Source: Georhizobium profundi | GTDB taxonomy: Bacteria; Pseudomonadota; Alphaproteobacteria; Rhizobiales; Rhizobiaceae | NCBI RefSeq assembly: GCF_003952725.1 | Contig: NZ_CP032509.1 | Coordinates: 3,744,001-3,808,000 of the forward strand | Direction: 5' to 3' | Length of the DNA stretch: 64,000 bases | Shown here: one piece after another, positions 50,914 to 58,259 of the stretch | How the letters are laid out: each line of letters begins with the position of its first letter | Position numbering within the stretch: the first letter of the stretch is position 1 | Position numbers and translations under genes: made by a program | The notes under the pieces: model-generated | The model's input: the letters and a program-made list of their open reading frames with translations, nothing else | Databases searched by the model: none | Told to the model about the DNA's origin: nothing

Positions 50914-51942
50914 ATGACCAACGCAATTCCGCCCTCGGCACCGATTTCCCCCAAACCGAAGCGCGTCATGGTGCTGGGTGCCACCGGCACGATCGGCCAG
51001 GCCACCGTGCCGGCACTGGTCGCTGCCGGCCACGACGTCGTCTGCTTCCTTCGACGCCCTGCCCACAACCCTAACCTGCTGCAGCCGATAAAGACGCTGA
51101 CGGCCTTGCGTGGTGCGAGCCTGCGCTACGGCGACATCACCGACCCCCGGTCCATCGAGCAGGACGGATTCGCCGGAGAGCGGTTCGACGCCGTCGTCTC
51201 CTGCCTGGCTTCGCGAACCGGGGTTCCTAGGGACGCATGGGCGATCGACCACACGGCGAACGTTGACGCGCTTGCCGCCGCGCAGACATCCGGCGTCTCG
51301 CATTTCGTGCTTCTATCGGCCATCTGCGTGCAGAAGCCGCTGCTCGCGTTCCAGCAGGCGAAGCTCGCCTTCGAAACTTTGCTCATGCAATCCGGCATGA
51401 CCTATTCGATCGCCCGCCCGACCGCGTTCTTCAAGTCGCTCTCCGGCCAGATCGATCGGCTGAAGAAGGGCAAGCCGTTCCTCCTCTTCGGCGATGGCAA
51501 ACTGACTGCCTGCAAGCCGATCAGCGACGGCGATCTCGGCGCCTACCTTGCGCAGTGCCTCGACGACGAAAACCTGCATAATCGCGTGCTGCCGATCGGC
51601 GGGCCGGGCGAAGCCATCACGCCAAGGCAACAGGGCGAGCATCTCTTCATGCTGCTCGGCAAGGAACCGAAATTCAGCCACGTGCCGGTGGCGCTGCTCG
51701 ATGCGATCATCAAGACTTTGAGCGTGTCCGGGCGCATCGTGCCGTCGCTCGCCGACAAGGCGGAGCTTGCCCGCATCGGTCGCTACTACGCGACGGAATC
51801 GATGCTCGTGCTGGATCCCGAGAGCGGGCGCTACGACGCGGCCAAGACCCCATCGACCGGGTCCGAAACATTGTTCGATTTCTATGGGCGAATCATCGCC
51901 GGTAAAGTTTCGGTCGAGCGCGGCGACCACGCGGTGTTCTGA
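50914..51942 (+). CDS. bciA: BciA-type 3,8-divinyl chlorophyllide 8-vinyl reductase
   Basis: 342 residues from ATG 50914 (a TTG at 50857 is also in frame). N-terminal Rossmann GATGTIG (about 22-28), a CFLRR phosphate-binding stretch, and the diagnostic LLSAICVQKPLLAFQQAKL, which is very close to the same motif in plant and Chlorobium divinyl reductases. The enzyme reduces the 8-vinyl group with NADPH in (bacterio)chlorophyll synthesis. No other pigment or photosynthesis gene is seen nearby, so it is an orphan or part of a scattered set. It ends one base before the convergent ferric-reductase-like gene. Confidence 0.82.
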   Translation: MTNAIPPSAPISPKPKRVMVLGATGTIGQATVPALVAAGHDVVCFLRRPAHNPNLLQPIKTLTALRGASLRYGDITDPRSIEQDGFAGERFDAVVSCLASRTGVPRDAWAIDHTANVDALAAAQTSGVSHFVLLSAICVQKPLLAFQQAKLAFETLLMQSGMTYSIARPTAFFKSLSGQIDRLKKGKPFLLFGDGKLTACKPISDGDLGAYLAQCLDDENLHNRVLPIGGPGEAITPRQQGEHLFMLLGKEPKFSHVPVALLDAIIKTLSVSGRIVPSLADKAELARIGRYYATESMLVLDPESGRYDAAKTPSTGSETLFDFYGRIIAGKVSVERGDHAVF

Positions 51943-51949
51943 TCACCGC
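51931..51949. terminator. Short inverted repeat between convergent stop codons
   Basis: GCGGTG (51931-51936) and CACCGC (51944-51949) surround the bciA stop. The stem is only 6 bp and there is no T-run, but its place between two convergent genes suggests a weak bidirectional terminator. Confidence 0.3.
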
Positions 51950-52563
51950 CTTGCGCGGGTGAGCAAGGTCCATGACCTGAGATCGAGAACCACTTTCAGC
52001 GTGGCGGCCAGCACGAGGGCGCACAGGAGCACTTTAGAGCCCGTGCCCATGGTGCCTTCGATCAACAGGGCGTGGACGACACTGCCAATCACGGTGACCA
52101 CGGCAAGGCCCGTGTGCCCCAACCGCCAGATCCTGGGCGAGAGCCGCAGGCGGAGGCGCAAAGCGGCCAGAATGGCGGCCGCGAAAACTGCCCACATGGC
52201 GAGGACGCCCCAGACAGAAAACGGCGTCGGCGAGCGAAAGAGAAGCGCATCGACCACATCCGGTGGGCTGGTGATCCAAAGTCCGACCAGATGAACGAGA
52301 ACCGCTGTCACGAGCAGCACCCCAACGAAGGAATGGACCCGCCTGCCCTTGCGGATCGACACTTCCGGAAGATAGCCGCCCGCAAGCAATGGCTGCGCAA
52401 ACACCAGAGCCAGCGCGACAATCCCGGCAAAGCAGGCTGCGATATAGATCGGATCGCGCCATTGAAGCAACGGGCTCGCTGCCGCAACGGCGATCGGAAC
52501 GGTCACGGCAAGCGCAACGCCAAGCCAGATCAGAACGGCACGCACTGAACCCACGCGGATCAA
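51943..52563 (-). CDS. Ferric-reductase-like transmembrane protein
   Basis: 206 residues with about six membrane spans and histidines placed as in ferric reductase-like haem-binding helices (RRVHSFVGVLLVTAVLVHLVG, WRLGHTGLAVVTVIGSVVHALL). It likely binds two b haems and passes electrons across the inner membrane. It overlaps the Tat-exported dioxygenase-like gene by 4 bp, so the two probably work together. Confidence 0.8.
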   Translation of the reverse strand: MIRVGSVRAVLIWLGVALAVTVPIAVAAASPLLQWRDPIYIAACFAGIVALALVFAQPLLAGGYLPEVSIRKGRRVHSFVGVLLVTAVLVHLVGLWITSPPDVVDALLFRSPTPFSVWGVLAMWAVFAAAILAALRLRLRLSPRIWRLGHTGLAVVTVIGSVVHALLIEGTMGTGSKVLLCALVLAATLKVVLDLRSWTLLTRARR

Positions 52564-53057
52564 GCTGGCTGAAGAACGAAATCCGCGCTGAGGCTCGTAT
52601 CGCTGGCGCTCGCCATCACGGGTCGCAGGAAGACCGTCTCGAACGTCTCGTCGTCATAGGCCAGATGGCCATGGGGCTGGCCGAACACCGGCACGATCTG
52701 CGGCATTTCCAGCCGGAACGTTCCGTCGGCGGCCGTCAGTGTGGCGCCATGGCTGTGCGGATCGTTCTCGCGGCCCTCCGTCGTGTGGGCCCAGATCTGG
52801 ATGCGGATGCCTTCCAGAGGCGCACCATCGCCGGACCGGCGCACGGTGCCTGTCATCCAGAAGCCGCCGCCGCCAATGCGCTCGACGATCGGAGCGCCGG
52901 GCAAGTAATTGTTGGCACCACCGCGCATCGTCTGCGTCGGCGCAAGGCCTTGCGCGCGTGCCGGGACCGTCAAACCGGGCAACCCGGGCATCGCCATTGC
53001 ACCAGCGGCAGCGCCAGCCAGAACGAGAGTGCGACGGGAGATGGGATACAGCGTCAT
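52560..53057 (-). CDS. Tat-exported intradiol dioxygenase-like protein
   Basis: 165 residues. A twin-arginine signal (ISRRTLVLAGAAAGAM, R8-R9) is followed by a 2-layer beta sandwich of the intradiol-dioxygenase type (GTVRRSGDGAPLEGIRIQIWAHTTEG, HSHGATLTAADGTFRLEMP, PHGHLAYDDETFETVFLRP). The histidines GHLAYDD and HSHG could bind iron, but it is shorter than true catechol dioxygenases and lacks the usual second tyrosine, so the substrate is uncertain. ATG at 53057 overlaps nothing upstream. It pairs with the downstream ferric-reductase-like gene (4-bp overlap). Confidence 0.75.
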   Translation of the reverse strand: MTLYPISRRTLVLAGAAAGAMAMPGLPGLTVPARAQGLAPTQTMRGGANNYLPGAPIVERIGGGGFWMTGTVRRSGDGAPLEGIRIQIWAHTTEGRENDPHSHGATLTAADGTFRLEMPQIVPVFGQPHGHLAYDDETFETVFLRPVMASASDTSLSADFVLQPA

Positions 53058-53353
53058 CGAAGGTCTTCCTTCTCGGATCGTTGGGCTCCGTGAGCCAGGA
53101 AGCGCTTGGGCGTTGCCGGCAAAGGTAGTTTCTCACGCTGTCAGGAGCAATCACAGCGAAGGCAAACGCAGCCGCGATTTCGTGATGGCCGACATCACTA
53201 CAGATGTTAGGTGAAGGGTAATGTCAGCGGTTCTGCGCGGGTCCTGACAATCTTTCCGCAACCGTGATCGTTTGAAAGCCCGGCCGCGCGGTGTCGCACG
53301 ACACGCACGCCCTATTTCCTCGCTTATTGGCTCGGACTGCCGTAAGAGCGGCA
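53058..53353. other. Gap before the DUF982 gene
   Basis: 296 bp between the divergent dioxygenase-like and DUF982 genes. No gene is supported. It must hold their promoters; no clear palindrome was recognised. Confidence 0.35.
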
Positions 53354-53623
53354 ATGCAAAAAGATCAATTCGACACCCCCATCATCGTCAAGGTGGATGC
53401 GGCGGGCACTTTGCTCACGCTCAAAACCGCCCGCGATACCTCCGAATTTCTGCTCAACCAATGGCCGGGCAAGCGCACCGAGAAGCATCGTGCCGCCATC
53501 CAGGCCTGCTCCGATGTGGTGAATGCCGGCAAACCTCCGATGGGCGCGCGTCGAGCATTTGTCGCCGCGGCCCGCGAAGCAGGCGTGTTCGTCGATCCGA
53601 AGACGATGCCCGCTTCGAGCTGA
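53354..53623 (+). CDS. DUF982 protein
   Basis: 89 residues with the DUF982 pattern: VKVDAAGTLLTLKTARDTSEFLLNQWPGKRTEKHRAAIQACSDVVNAGKPPMGARRAFVAAAREAGV. The family is common and multi-copy in rhizobia; its function is unknown. ATG at 53354 with GAGCGG upstream; the open frame from 53291 lacks a ribosome site. Cytoplasmic, no signal. Confidence 0.85.
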   Translation: MQKDQFDTPIIVKVDAAGTLLTLKTARDTSEFLLNQWPGKRTEKHRAAIQACSDVVNAGKPPMGARRAFVAAAREAGVFVDPKTMPASS

Positions 53624-53726
53624 AGTTATCCCACTCTACGCCGAAGCGCTTAATCGCTTTCAGTTTTCTGACAGGGCACGTTCGTTCAATAGCGGTGAGG
53701 CGGTGTGCGCTTCACCTGGAAATGCT

Positions 53727-53879
53727 CTAGTCCTCGGATTGCTCGTCTGATCCGGTGGCAGTGCCGTCGCCATCCCGCGTCTTGGCGGCGGCCTTTGCAG
53801 CGAGCTTTTCCGCCTTCTTGTTCGCCTTCGCGCGGTCGCGTTCCTGACGTTCGTGATTGTAGTTTGGCGCTCTGGGCAT
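53727..53879 (-). CDS. Very small basic protein, unknown
   Basis: 50 residues, starting MPRAPNYNHERQERDR, rich in lysine, alanine and glutamate (KANKKAEKLAAKAAAKT), probably a helical coiled chain. AAGGAG sits 9 bases before the ATG at 53879, which argues that the frame is real although it is shorter than usual gene-finding limits. Similar short proteins occur in rhizobial genomes. Function unknown. Confidence 0.7.
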   Translation of the reverse strand: MPRAPNYNHERQERDRAKANKKAEKLAAKAAAKTRDGDGTATGSDEQSED

Positions 53880-54090
53880 TTCATCGTCTCCTTATAACGT
53901 CCTGCGCACGGTCATCTCGTAGGCAATGCAATGCGTGCGGGCATGCGAGCTGCAGTCATGGCCGGAAAGCCACTGCAGCGCGGGTATCTGCTCGTTCTGA
54001 AGCAAAGCCTCATCGCCATTCCTCACCTCGCACGACGACGACCCGCGGCATCAGCAGCGGGCTTGGCGTCGGCGGAAAAATGTTGGCGAT

Positions 54091-54237
54091 CTAGCCTTTC
54101 GACTTCTTGGTGGTCGCACCAGCGCCGGAAGCCGTCTTCATCTGGCTGCCGAACGTGCTTTCGGTCTTCGGAGCAGCCGATTTGTCTTTCTTCGGCTTCC
54201 TGATTTCCTTGTTGCTCTTCATCTGTCCCTTAGCCAT
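54091..54237 (-). CDS. Very small lysine-rich protein, unknown
   Basis: 48 residues, starting MAKGQMKSNKEIRKPKK and ending TTKKSKG, strongly basic. Ribosome site AAGGACC is 7 bases before the ATG at 54237, and the start overlaps the stop of the upstream 98-residue gene by 8 bp, so it is probably translated. Members of this kind are common in rhizobia. No known function; possibly nucleic-acid binding. Confidence 0.7.
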   Translation of the reverse strand: MAKGQMKSNKEIRKPKKDKSAAPKTESTFGSQMKTASGAGATTKKSKG

Positions 54238-54526
54238 GTCCGAAGGTCCTTTCACTGAGCGTTGATGTGTTCTGCTGGTCGTCCGCCGCTTCGATATCGT
54301 CCTGCGTCACAACACGCTCATGGCGCTCTTCGTCGTTGCGAATGCGGTACTGCAGGGAATTTCCACGGGGCGGAAGCGTGGCGGTGACGTGATAGGTGGT
54401 GGCGGGCGTCTGCGAGCGAGCAAGGCCGCTCTTGATCTGAACGACTTGCCCGATCACGAAGCGATGCGCCGCGACCTGTCTTTGCACCTGACGGGCCTGT
54501 GGCCGCCCGATCGATGGAGTTGTCAT
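54230..54526 (-). CDS. Small basic protein of an operon, unknown
   Basis: 98 residues from ATG 54526 (MTTPSIGRPQARQVQRQ), overlapping the upstream gene by 4 bp. A central VIGQVVQIKSGLARSQTPATTYHVTATLPP segment and RNDEERHERVVTQDDIE suggest a small KOW/SH3-like domain. No family is recognised. The longer frame to 54646 is less likely. It sits in a three-gene chain of short overlapping genes. Confidence 0.65.
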   Translation of the reverse strand: MTTPSIGRPQARQVQRQVAAHRFVIGQVVQIKSGLARSQTPATTYHVTATLPPRGNSLQYRIRNDEERHERVVTQDDIEAADDQQNTSTLSERTFGHG

Positions 54527-54783
54527 GGTTGCTGATCCTTGTGTTGCATTGCTTCGAGGGCGGCCGGATCGACCGGGACCATTTGTTGTGTGGCCGCATT
54601 TACCCCGATAGCAGGGAGATGAATGAAAGCGCCGACACGGCGCCATGCAAGCCTGGAGCCCGCTTCGAGCAGTTCCTCGTCATAGTCGACACGGTACTGG
54701 CCGGCTGGCTGGACGGCATCGAAACCGGGCAGCCTGAAAGGCGCCTCGAAGCGGAAGACGGTCTGGCTGGTGCGCGTTGTCAT
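54523..54783 (-). CDS. Small hypothetical protein
   Basis: 86 residues from ATG 54783 with GGAGGAACG 8 bases upstream: MTTRTSQTVFRFEAPFRLPGFDAVQPAGQYRVDYDEELLEAG and AFIHLPAIGVNAATQQMVPVD. Its stop overlaps the next gene by ATGA. Likely first gene of the three-gene minus-strand chain ending at 54091. The fold and role are unknown. Confidence 0.65.
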   Translation of the reverse strand: MTTRTSQTVFRFEAPFRLPGFDAVQPAGQYRVDYDEELLEAGSRLAWRRVGAFIHLPAIGVNAATQQMVPVDPAALEAMQHKDQQP

Positions 54784-55122
54784 GAAACCGTTCCTCCGCA
54801 TTGGCACGCGTTTGCTGCCAAGTTTTCGCGCCGTACCTGTCATTCGCCGATAAGAATGCACCGGCGTTTCGCAAGGCTTCCGTAGCAACGGCGCACATGG
54901 CGACGTCTCACGGCGGAGCGCGCTTTAAGCTGTCGAAAATTCGGAGGAAATCGGCAGCCCAATGAGGTCGGCACTGCGGAAGCCAAAGTGGCCAAATCTG
55001 CGAAGCTTCACCATGCGCCTCTATTGCGTTTCAATCAAGGCGCATAGGCTAGCCGAAAGGGCGAAAACACGTGTTTTACAGGCAATTTCCGAGGCTGAGG
55101 GACGCGGAGAAAGCGTCGCCGG
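54784..55122. other. Gap upstream of the small-gene chain
   Basis: 339 bp. It lies between the minus-strand chain and the end of the PHB-depolymerase gene. A plus-strand ORF (54962 onward) overlaps the esterase gene end and has no ribosome site, so it is not accepted. No terminator or operator was found. Confidence 0.35.
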
Positions 55123-56409
55123 TCAGCGAGACGCATGCAGGAAGAACCGGACCATTTCGCGCGACGCATCAGGCCCCTTCGGATCGGCATAAGAACCCCT
55201 TGCATCGCCACCCGACCAGGCATGCCCGGCGCCATCGATCATCCAGCATTCCGCAACGGTCCGCCCTGCCCCGTCCTTCACTACCTTGCACTCGAAGCTT
55301 CGCCCGTCGCTGGAGCGACCGTGGGAAGCCTGAGCGTCTTGGCTTTCCATTCGCGATGTCGCCATGGCCATAATGCGTTCTGCATTGGACGCATGGACCG
55401 TGTGATCTGCCCGCCCTTGAAAGACGATGACGCGAACGAACTGCGTGGTCTGCGCGTGATTGCTGGCAACCGTCGGCGCTCGGCCGGCATCACCGCGCAT
55501 CGCGGCGAAGGCTGAAACGACATCGTTTGCCGAACCATGGGCAAGGCCGGAATGAACGCCTATAGCCGCAAAAACATCGGGATAGGTCTCACCCATGATG
55601 GCGGCCATTGCGCCTCCGGCGGAAAGACCGGCGATGAAGGTGCGATCGCGCCCCACCCCGAATTCCTTGGCGAGCTCCTGCGTCAGGCCTCCGAGGATGG
55701 CAGGTTCGCCACGGTCCCGCATCTGGTCGCCCGGGCGGAACCAATTCCAGCAGGACGAGGCGTTATGGCTGGATGTCTGGCCGGGATAGACCACGATCAG
55801 GTCTTTCTCTTCCGCCAAAGCGTTCATACCGGTGCCGACGGCGAAATCATCGGGATCTTGCTTGCAGCCATGCAGCATCACGATCAGCCCGTTCGGCGCA
55901 CCGGACAGCGAAGCGGGACGGTAGAGTTTGTAGGTCCGCGTGCCAGCCCGGCATGCAAACGACCGCGTCTCAAAAGCTTCACCAGCCGGAATATCCACCG
56001 AGACCTTCGCCTGACGTCCGAGCGGCGCGAATGCGCTGGAGAGGTCGGGAGCACCGAAGCCTGCTTTCCCGTCGCGCAACACGCGCAGCGTATCGGCAAG
56101 AGGCATTCTCATCCGCGGCGGCCTTGCGGCGGTCGGTGCTGCCGAGAGAGTATCTGCGGCGGCCGGTTGCGCAGGCTTGGGCGTCGATACCGCTTCAGGT
56201 TCGATGATTTCGGCGTTCGGATCGGCCTTGAATGGTGTGCGTGCGTTTTGAGTGGCGGCGGGGACGATGTCGGCTTTGGTCTCGTCACTGGTCGGACAGC
56301 TCGAGCGACCAGCAAGCGCCGCCTGGATGATGCGGGTCGCTTCAGTCAGATTGGCCGCCCGCGTGTGCTCTGTTGCCTGGCGCATGGCCGCGGCGAAATT
56401 CTCGTTCAT
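55123..56409 (-). CDS. PHB-depolymerase-family esterase
   Basis: 428 residues. The last 260 form the esterase domain: oxyanion LHGCKQ (H180), nucleophile S263 in GLSAGG and a C-terminal GAGHAWSGG histidine. An N-terminal 130-residue extension with MRQATEHTRAANLTEATRIIQAA resembles phasin or linker sequences seen in rhizobial relatives. No signal peptide, so it may act on intracellular poly-3-hydroxybutyrate or on other esters. ATG 56409 is chosen for the family start; a GTG at 56430 is also in frame. It is co-transcribed with the ribbon-helix-helix gene 36 bp upstream. Confidence 0.85.
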   Translation of the reverse strand: MNENFAAAMRQATEHTRAANLTEATRIIQAALAGRSSCPTSDETKADIVPAATQNARTPFKADPNAEIIEPEAVSTPKPAQPAAADTLSAAPTAARPPRMRMPLADTLRVLRDGKAGFGAPDLSSAFAPLGRQAKVSVDIPAGEAFETRSFACRAGTRTYKLYRPASLSGAPNGLIVMLHGCKQDPDDFAVGTGMNALAEEKDLIVVYPGQTSSHNASSCWNWFRPGDQMRDRGEPAILGGLTQELAKEFGVGRDRTFIAGLSAGGAMAAIMGETYPDVFAAIGVHSGLAHGSANDVVSAFAAMRGDAGRAPTVASNHAQTTQFVRVIVFQGRADHTVHASNAERIMAMATSRMESQDAQASHGRSSDGRSFECKVVKDGAGRTVAECWMIDGAGHAWSGGDARGSYADPKGPDASREMVRFFLHASR

Positions 56410-56445
56410 GGTGCTGGCCTTTTTTTCCACGGTGGCGACGCGCGC

Positions 56446-56865
56446 CTACCGGATACGGTCCGCCAATGCGGCCTTGAGCTTGGCACTGGCTTGAAGAGCA
56501 CCCAGTACCGTTATCGATCCGATCGTCGCCAAGGCGAGATCTGGGGTGACGTCATCGGCAATGCGAACCAGGCCGATGACCTTGATATGGAGCCGTTCCC
56601 CTTCGGCCCTCGCCGCTTCGAGCGCGGCCTTGTCGAAGACGCGCAGCCCGAGTTCCAGCGTGTGCCGCTCGATCGTCTGCGCCACGGTGCTGTGATGCAC
56701 CTCGATCTGATTGCGGATCGCGGTGCGGATAAAATCGGCGCGGTTGGAATAGAAACCTTCTCGAACGAGGAGATCGATCCGCCCCAGGTCGACATAGCCC
56801 AGATTGACGGTGATCTTCTCCATCTCACCCGACTTCTCATTGGCAGTGCTGGCGCGCCTTGGCAT
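56446..56865 (-). CDS. Ribbon-helix-helix (CopG-type) DNA-binding regulator
   Basis: 139 residues. An N-terminal ribbon-helix-helix (EKITVNLGYVDLGRIDLLVREGFYSNRADFIRTAIRNQIE) is the CopG/NikR-like fold; the C-terminal half is alpha/beta (HIKVIGLVRIADDVTPDLALATIGSITVLGALQAS) and may bind a ligand. ATG at 56865 with AAGGATG upstream. It precedes the esterase in the same operon and has three direct repeats in front of its start, typical of RHH autoregulation. Role: probable repressor of the operon. Confidence 0.8.
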   Translation of the reverse strand: MPRRASTANEKSGEMEKITVNLGYVDLGRIDLLVREGFYSNRADFIRTAIRNQIEVHHSTVAQTIERHTLELGLRVFDKAALEAARAEGERLHIKVIGLVRIADDVTPDLALATIGSITVLGALQASAKLKAALADRIR

Positions 56866-56876
56866 CGTTCACATCC

Positions 56877-56909
56877 TTATGGATGGTATGTGGATGGTTT
56901 AGAGATGGT
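56877..56909 (-). promoter_or_regulatory. Three tandem 11-bp repeats, likely RHH operator
   Basis: Read on the plus strand, units 56877-56887, 56888-56898 and 56899-56909 all end in GATGGT (positions 56882, 56893, 56904: exactly 11 bp apart), that is, one helical turn. They lie just upstream of the ribbon-helix-helix gene start, from 12 to 44 bases before its ATG. RHH repressors bind such helically phased direct repeats, so autoregulation is likely. Confidence 0.65.
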
Positions 56910-56989
56910 TTGCAAGGGGGCAGGCATTGCGCTGCGTCGGATTTTGATCGCGCCGCTTCCACACCGCTGGCGGTGATGTTCGGACATAA

Positions 56990-57028
56990 AAAAACACCCC
57001 AAGGCCGTTTGCTGGCCCCGGGGTGTTT
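56990..57028 (-). terminator. Rho-independent terminator after the DUF6481-like gene
   Basis: AAACACCCC (56992-57000) pairs with GGGGTGTTT (57020-57028) over 9 bp; an inner GGCC/GGCC stem adds to it. On the minus strand the hairpin is followed by a T-run (complement of ATAAAAAAA). It lies 23 bases after the stop of the gene at 57052-57432. Confidence 0.85.
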
Positions 57029-57051
57029 CGAAAACTTGATGGAAGGTTGGT

Positions 57052-57432
57052 CTAGCGCTGGCGCGCCTTGCGGTTGGCATAGCGCCGGTCGCGCTCGGCC
57101 TTCCGTGCAGCCTCGTCTTCGAACACGCGCGAGATGCGATCCTTCTCGGCCTTCTCGCGGGCTTCGGCCTCTGCATTGGCCAGTGCCTCGGCTTCTGCCT
57201 GACGGGCGGCCGCTTCGGCTTCGATGCGTTCTTTTTCTTCGCGCTTCAAACGCTCACGCTCAGCCTTGCGCTCTTCGCGCGCGGCGGCGATCGCAAGCCG
57301 CTCGGCCTGCTTTTCCTGCAGGTTCGGCTCAGCTGCCGCCTTTATCGCGCGGTGTGCTTCGAGAAGGGCCGCCTTTGCCTTGTTGGCAGCCTCGCGGCGG
57401 TCTGCGAGATCATTGCTTCTGCTGTTCTTCAA
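57052..57432 (-). CDS. Charged coiled-coil protein (DUF6481-like)
   Basis: 126 residues, almost entirely Ala/Glu/Lys/Arg (KREEKERIEAEAAARQAEAEALANAEAEAREKAEKDR), forming one long coiled coil. Starts MKNSRSNDLADRREAANKAKAALLEAHRA. Similar proteins in rhizobia are annotated DUF6481 and lie next to cold-shock genes, as here. A function is not known; it may be a structural or RNA-associated protein. The gene is followed by a strong terminator. Confidence 0.75.
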   Translation of the reverse strand: MKNSRSNDLADRREAANKAKAALLEAHRAIKAAAEPNLQEKQAERLAIAAAREERKAERERLKREEKERIEAEAAARQAEAEALANAEAEAREKAEKDRISRVFEDEAARKAERDRRYANRKARQR

Positions 57433-57468
57433 AATCTTTGTTCCGTCGAATGTGTCGTTGTCGGCCGG

Positions 57469-57693
57469 TCAGGCCTTTTTGCCGCTCTTCTTGGAAGTTT
57501 CACTCGCTTCTGCGGCGAGATCCTGCATCTCTTTTTCCAAGCGGGCCTTCTTCAGTCGTGCCGTTTTCTGCTCGCGCGCCTCAGCGACGGTATCGAGCTC
57601 TTCTACGACGCGGGTCTTACCAAGCGAATGCGAACGCGCCTTGTCAAAGGCGATCTCGGCCTGTTGGCGAGACTTGGAGAAGATCTGGGTCAT
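57469..57693 (-). CDS. Small charged helical protein, unknown
   Basis: 74 residues, starting MTQIFSKSRQQAEIAFDKARSHSLGK and ending SETSKKSGKKA, highly charged, probably helical. ATG at 57693 with GGGAA upstream; it is 36 bp before the DUF6481-like gene and most likely co-transcribed with it. The gene seems to belong to the same cold-shock-linked small-gene cluster. Function unknown. Confidence 0.65.
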   Translation of the reverse strand: MTQIFSKSRQQAEIAFDKARSHSLGKTRVVEELDTVAEAREQKTARLKKARLEKEMQDLAAEASETSKKSGKKA

Positions 57694-57731
57694 GATCGTC
57701 GAATTCCCGTGTGGCGGTCAATCAGCGGCAC

Positions 57732-57760
57732 AAAAAAAGGCCAGGCAAATTGCCTGACCT
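57732..57760 (-). terminator. Rho-independent terminator after cspA
   Basis: AGGCCAGGC (57738-57746) and GCCTGACCT (57752-57760) form a 9-bp stem (one G-T pair) around a 5-base loop; on the minus strand it is followed by a T-run (complement of AAAAAAA, 57732-57738). It lies 63 bases past the cspA stop. Confidence 0.85.
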
Positions 57761-57822
57761 CGTCGGTATCATGCTTTCAACAATGCCAGTACATCCGTGG
57801 TCAAAGGAAAGCGGACCCCGAA

Positions 57823-58032
57823 TTAAGCAGCCTGCAGGTTGCAAGCCGACATCTTGCCCGACTTCTTGTCGCGCTCCAACTCGTAAGCCAGCTTCTGGCC
57901 TTCGACGATTTCGCGCATGCCGGCGCGCTCGACAGCCGAAATGTGGACGAACGCATCGGCGCCGCCATCGTCAGGCTGAATGAAGCCGAAGCCCTTGGTG
58001 GAATTGAACCATTTTACTGTGCCAGTGGTCAT
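57823..58032 (-). CDS. cspA: Cold-shock protein CspA
   Basis: 69 residues. MTTGTVKWFNSTKGFGFIQPDDGGADAFVHIS has the RNP1 motif (KGFGFI) and the RNP2 motif (AFVHIS) of the cold-shock OB fold; it is an RNA chaperone. The ATG at 58032 is the family start, giving normal length; longer frames to 58155 have no similarity. Its own promoter (58174-58202) puts a 5' leader of about 135 bases in front, typical of cold-shock mRNAs that are stabilised at low temperature. A strong terminator follows. Confidence 0.96.
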   Translation of the reverse strand: MTTGTVKWFNSTKGFGFIQPDDGGADAFVHISAVERAGMREIVEGQKLAYELERDKKSGKMSACNLQAA

Positions 58033-58173
58033 GATGAACCCTTTCATAGCGCATTGAGATACCGCAACGCAGATGCGGTGCGGAGGAGAACGATTTTTGA
58101 AAGGGAGATCCGTTGAGAACGCGGTGCCAATCGCGCGATAACCAAAGCTCGGCAAGCAAATATCGATGCCCGG

Positions 58174-58202
58174 AAGATAGACGACAGATCGTCGCTTGTC
58201 AA
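58174..58202 (-). promoter_or_regulatory. Consensus-like sigma-70 promoter of cspA
   Basis: On the minus strand TTGACA (58202-58197) is followed after exactly 17 bases by TATCTT (58179-58174). Transcription would start near 58167, leaving about 135 bases of leader before the cspA ATG. This is the best promoter found in the window. Confidence 0.75.
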
Positions 58203-58259
58203 CTTTTGGTTTTCAAGCCACCCGATCTGTAAATTCTGGTTGTACCATCGAAAGAATAC

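Noticed and set aside
44950..51942. BtpA and BciA together as evidence of a photosynthesis region
   Set aside because: The BtpA-family gene sits in a DeoR-M42-kinase sugar operon like E. coli SgcQ, so its photosystem name is misleading; only bciA itself is a pigment gene.
53892..54026. Possible 44-residue minus-strand gene between two small genes
   Set aside because: It reads VRNGDEALLQNEQIPALQWLSG and so on, which looks protein-like, but the GTG start has no ribosome site and codon use is neutral; not enough support.
54962..55192. Plus-strand 76-residue ORF
   Set aside because: It runs antisense into the esterase gene and has no good ribosome site.
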